Origin: Pseudomonas sp.
Lineage (GTDB): Bacteria > Pseudomonadota > Gammaproteobacteria > Pseudomonadales > Pseudomonadaceae
Direction of reading: 5' to 3'
Assembly (NCBI RefSeq): GCF_030147005.1
Contig: NZ_JASLAW010000077.1
Span: 1-18,506 of the forward strand
DNA: 18,506 nt
Part shown: positions 16,254 to 18,506 of the stretch, in pieces
Numbering within the stretch: the stretch's first letter is position 1
How the letters are laid out: every line of letters begins with the position of its first letter
The notes under the pieces: generated by a model
Seen by the model: only the letters and a program-made list of their open reading frames with translations
Database searches by the model: none
Told to the model about the DNA's origin: nothing
Program-made: the position numbers and the translations under genes

Positions 16254-17693
16254 TTATAGAGAATTCAGGAACGCCAGCAGCGCGGCACGCTGCTCGGCAT
16301 TGAACGACAACACATGCTGCTGCGCCGCTTGCGCTTGCCCGCCATGCCAGAGCACGGCTTCGAGCAGGTTGCGGGCGCGGCCGTCATGGAGAAACTGGGT
16401 GTGACCACTCACGGTTTGCGTCAGGCCGATGCCCCACAATGGCGGGGTACGCCAGTCGCGGCCACCGGCCTTGAATTCAGTGCGGTTGTCGGCGAGGCCT
16501 TCGCCCATGTCGTGCAGCAGCAAATCGCTGTAGGGACGGATCACCTGATTGGCCAGTTCGGGCTCGGAGGCGTTGGCGGCCGTGGTGAACGTCGGCTTGT
16601 GGCAGCCCTGGCAACCGGCCTGGTAGAACAGGTTTTTGCCGGCCAGCACCTGCGGCGCGTTGAGGTCGCGGCGCACCGGCACGGCGAGGTTACGCGTATA
16701 GAACAGCACCAGGCGCAGGATGTTGTCGCTGACTTCCGGCTCGCCCTCGGGGCCGTTGCCGTTGGGTGCCTGTTTGCAGGCGACCTGGGCGTCGGTGCAG
16801 TCATCGAAAGGCCTCAAGGATGTGGTGAGGCCCATATCACCTGAAAACGCGTGAACATTTTGTTGATTGAGCGTAGGTTGCCCGGCTTTCCAGCCGAATC
16901 GCCCTAAAACAGTTTTTTGCCTGGCGTCATCCCACACCTGATTCGCCCGGCCGACGATGGCCTCGCTGTCAGCGGTTTTCGGGTCGGTGTTGCGCAGGAT
17001 ATCGGCGTCGCTGATGGCTTCGAGCAAACCCAGGCCAATCATCGGCGGGGCGATGCGCGCAGAGAAACGCGTGTCGGGGTGCATCGGGCCATAGCCGAGC
17101 TGGGTGATTTGCAGCTCGGGCTTGCGCAACTCGACCACGGTGCCGTCCTTGAAGCGGACGTTGACCGGTGTGTAATCGACCCGCACCTTGCCTTCCGGCG
17201 CCACGCCCGGCACGGCCATGTCATGCAGTTGCCCGCCGTACACCGGCTCTGGCACTACGCCGAGCTGTTCGATGAGCCTGGCGTAAGGTGGCAGGTCTGT
17301 ATCAGCGGGGGAGATGGACAGCCGCACCAGCATCGATACCGCATTGGGCGCGTCGGCCAGCGGTGGATGGCCTCGGCCATCCTTGATATGGCAGTTCTGG
17401 CAGGCATTGGTATTGAACAGCGGGCCCAGGCCGTCGCGTGCGGTGGTGGTCGAGGGCGCGATCACCCAGGGGCTGCGAAAGAAACTGTTGCCGACGCTGA
17501 AGTCCAGGCGGCGGGTGGGCGCCAGGTTCGCCGAGGGCAGGGAAAACGCGTTCTGGTCGCGCTTGTTCACCGTCGCCGCGCCACCGGCGCGCGCTTCACC
17601 CGGCTCGGCCTGGGTAAACCGTGGCGCGTCGTCGCAGGCAGTCAGGCCCAGGGCCAGCAATGCTGCGCACAGGTGTCGTAGCGAACGAAACAT
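16254..17693 (-). CDS. Di-heme oxidoreductase family lipoprotein (DUF1111)
   Basis: A 479-residue exported protein with a lipobox LTAC (Cys20) and two c-type haem sites: CQNCH at 98-102 and CQGCH at 361-365. DUF1111 marks near the C-terminus are LLHDMGEGLADNR, the PLWGIG segment and FLHDGRARNLLEAVLWHGGQA. Family knowledge suggests a periplasmic di-haem electron-transfer or oxidase role; the substrate is unknown. I chose ATG 17693 (MFRSLRHLCAAL), which gives a clean signal sequence and has AGGAA upstream. An extension to 17765 has no signal-like start. It is the first gene of the minus-strand cluster. In P. aeruginosa I recall a further imelysin gene (icmP) upstream of the equivalent cluster; none is present before this gene here. 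Confidence 0.9.
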   Translation of the reverse strand: MFRSLRHLCAALLALGLTACDDAPRFTQAEPGEARAGGAATVNKRDQNAFSLPSANLAPTRRLDFSVGNSFFRSPWVIAPSTTTARDGLGPLFNTNACQNCHIKDGRGHPPLADAPNAVSMLVRLSISPADTDLPPYARLIEQLGVVPEPVYGGQLHDMAVPGVAPEGKVRVDYTPVNVRFKDGTVVELRKPELQITQLGYGPMHPDTRFSARIAPPMIGLGLLEAISDADILRNTDPKTADSEAIVGRANQVWDDARQKTVLGRFGWKAGQPTLNQQNVHAFSGDMGLTTSLRPFDDCTDAQVACKQAPNGNGPEGEPEVSDNILRLVLFYTRNLAVPVRRDLNAPQVLAGKNLFYQAGCQGCHKPTFTTAANASEPELANQVIRPYSDLLLHDMGEGLADNRTEFKAGGRDWRTPPLWGIGLTQTVSGHTQFLHDGRARNLLEAVLWHGGQAQAAQQHVLSFNAEQRAALLAFLNSL

Positions 17694-17751
17694 CGAGTTT
17701 CCTGAAAGAAGGCGAAAAATCCGGTCGCAAAGTTTAACAGGGCGGGGCAGT

Positions 17752-17770
17752 TTGAATAAGAGCAATTATC
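17752..17770. promoter_or_regulatory. Weak candidate Fur box between the di-heme and nitroreductase genes
   Basis: The 19-mer from 17752 to 17770 matches the Fur consensus GATAATGATAATCATTATC at 11 of 19 positions, with the last six (ATTATC) exact. It lies about 60 bases upstream of both the minus-strand di-heme operon and the plus-strand nitroreductase. The left half is poor, so this is suggestive only. Confidence 0.3.
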
Positions 17771-17832
17771 GTTTGGTGGCATCCCGATGCATTCCGCTAG
17801 AATGACCGCACATTTTATTCTGGAGGTGGCCA

Positions 17833-18396
17833 ATGCAGGCTCTCGACGCTTTGCTCAACCGTGTTTCCGTGCCACGTTTGCTGGAACCGGCACCGACTCA
17901 GGAGCAGCGCGACATGCTGTTCGCCGCCGCCATGCGTGCGCCCGACCACGGCCAGTTGCGCCCGTGGCGTTTCCTTACCGTGGAAGGCGCGGCCCGTGAG
18001 CGTATGGGCACGCTGCTGGCCGAAGCCGCGCGCCTGCAGGATGCCGACGCTCCGCAAGCCGCTATCGACAAGGCTCAGAACGGCCCGTTGCGCGCGCCGC
18101 TGGTGGTGGTGGTGATTGCGCGCTTGCAAGAACACTTCAAAGTGCCGAAATCCGAACAATTGCTGGCAGCCGCCTGCGCGGCCCACGGCATTCTGCTGGC
18201 GGCTTATGCGCAAGGGATCGGCGCGGTGTGGCGTACCGGCGAGTTGTCCTACTCGGCTCATGTGGCCAAAGGCTTGGGGCTGACGGCGGATGAAGAAGTG
18301 ATCGGCTTCCTCTACCTGGGCACGCCGCAGAACCCGCCGCGCACGGCGCCGAAGGAAGACCTGGCACCGTTCGTCCACGCCTGGACGGGCGCCTGA
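17833..18396 (+). CDS. Nitroreductase family protein (YdjA-like)
   Basis: A 187-residue flavoprotein of the small nitroreductase group, resembling E. coli YdjA over its full length: ALLNRVSVPRLLEPAPT at the start, the FMN-binding MRAPDHGQLRPWRF at about 34-47, AIDKAQNGPLRAPLVVVV at about 77-94, VPKSEQLLAAACA (about 103-115), GIGAVWRTG and GFLYLGTP near the end. It is expected to use FMN and NAD(P)H as a dimer; the physiological substrate is unknown. GGAGG (17822-17826) lies 6 bases before the ATG. A -10-like TAGAAT at 17798-17803 with a TTGGTG 19 bases upstream may be its promoter. It diverges from the di-heme operon, so the two share a 139-bp control region. Confidence 0.92.
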   Translation: MQALDALLNRVSVPRLLEPAPTQEQRDMLFAAAMRAPDHGQLRPWRFLTVEGAARERMGTLLAEAARLQDADAPQAAIDKAQNGPLRAPLVVVVIARLQEHFKVPKSEQLLAAACAAHGILLAAYAQGIGAVWRTGELSYSAHVAKGLGLTADEEVIGFLYLGTPQNPPRTAPKEDLAPFVHAWTGA

Positions 18397-18402
18397 ATGT
18401 GA

Positions 18403-18483
18403 GAGCGGGCTTGCCCTAATGCCAGTCAGTTAAGACAGAACCGGTCCCTGTGGCGAGGGAGCTTGCTCCCGCTGGACTGCGTA
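18403..18483. repeat. Right copy of the 81-bp perfect inverted repeat (REP-containing)
   Basis: The exact reverse complement of positions 1-81. It contains a GGGC-TT-GCCC element and GGGAGC-TT-GCTCCC. Just beyond, GGACTGC (18474-18480) and GCAGTCC (18484-18490) form a 7-bp hairpin, and the sequence ends in GGGGCCGCT, likely leading to another REP half outside the window. The repeat begins 7 bases after the nitroreductase stop. Confidence 0.9.
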
Positions 18484-18506
18484 GCAGTCCCATTTTTGGG
18501 GCCGCT

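Overview
The window looks like the chromosome of a fluorescent-group Pseudomonas. The evidence is the codon use, the gene order (ampG, HugZ-family gene, fxsA, groES-groEL, colR-colS, methyltransferase, inaA/wapQ, imelysin cluster), the Pseudomonas-type REP palindromes between genes, and protein sequences that read as typical Pseudomonas orthologues. From memory, much of this order also exists in P. aeruginosa around its groEL and colRS genes, while proS and its lipoprotein neighbour sit elsewhere there.

Layout. On the minus strand from 4917 down to 113: an alkyltransferase-like DNA repair protein, AmpG permease, a REP pair, prolyl-tRNA synthetase and a lipoprotein of unknown function. On the plus strand from 5071: a DUF481 outer-membrane protein, a HugZ/pyridoxamine-oxidase-like protein with a TTG start, FxsA, and groES-groEL behind a likely heat-shock promoter and ahead of a strong terminator. 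Next comes colR-colS, an envelope-stress two-component system. It is followed by a three-gene unit ending in a clear terminator: a SAM methyltransferase, an LPS-kinase-family protein, and a 75-residue membrane protein coupled to the kinase by ATGA. Convergent to this, on the minus strand from 17693 to 14058, is a periplasmic/lipoprotein cluster of di-heme oxidoreductase, imelysin and DUF1513 protein, probably linked to iron. A YdjA-like nitroreductase diverges from it at the right end.

The genes work together mainly in the cell envelope (AmpG muropeptide recycling, DUF481 protein, ColRS and its LPS-linked operon, imelysin cluster) and in protein quality control (GroESL). Most of the window is ordinary core genome. 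The signals most worth checking are: (1) two closely similar 16-base sites, one before the methyltransferase operon and one in inverted orientation before colR, resembling a ColR box; (2) the small coupled membrane protein in that operon; (3) a perfect 81-bp inverted repeat bounding the whole 18.3 kb segment; (4) a REP element that supplies the ampG stop codon; and (5) key-residue changes in the kinase (HGC for HRD) and the imelysin (GxSxxE for GxHxxE). I found no complete mobile element, CRISPR array, tRNA or rRNA, and no clearly new multi-gene system.
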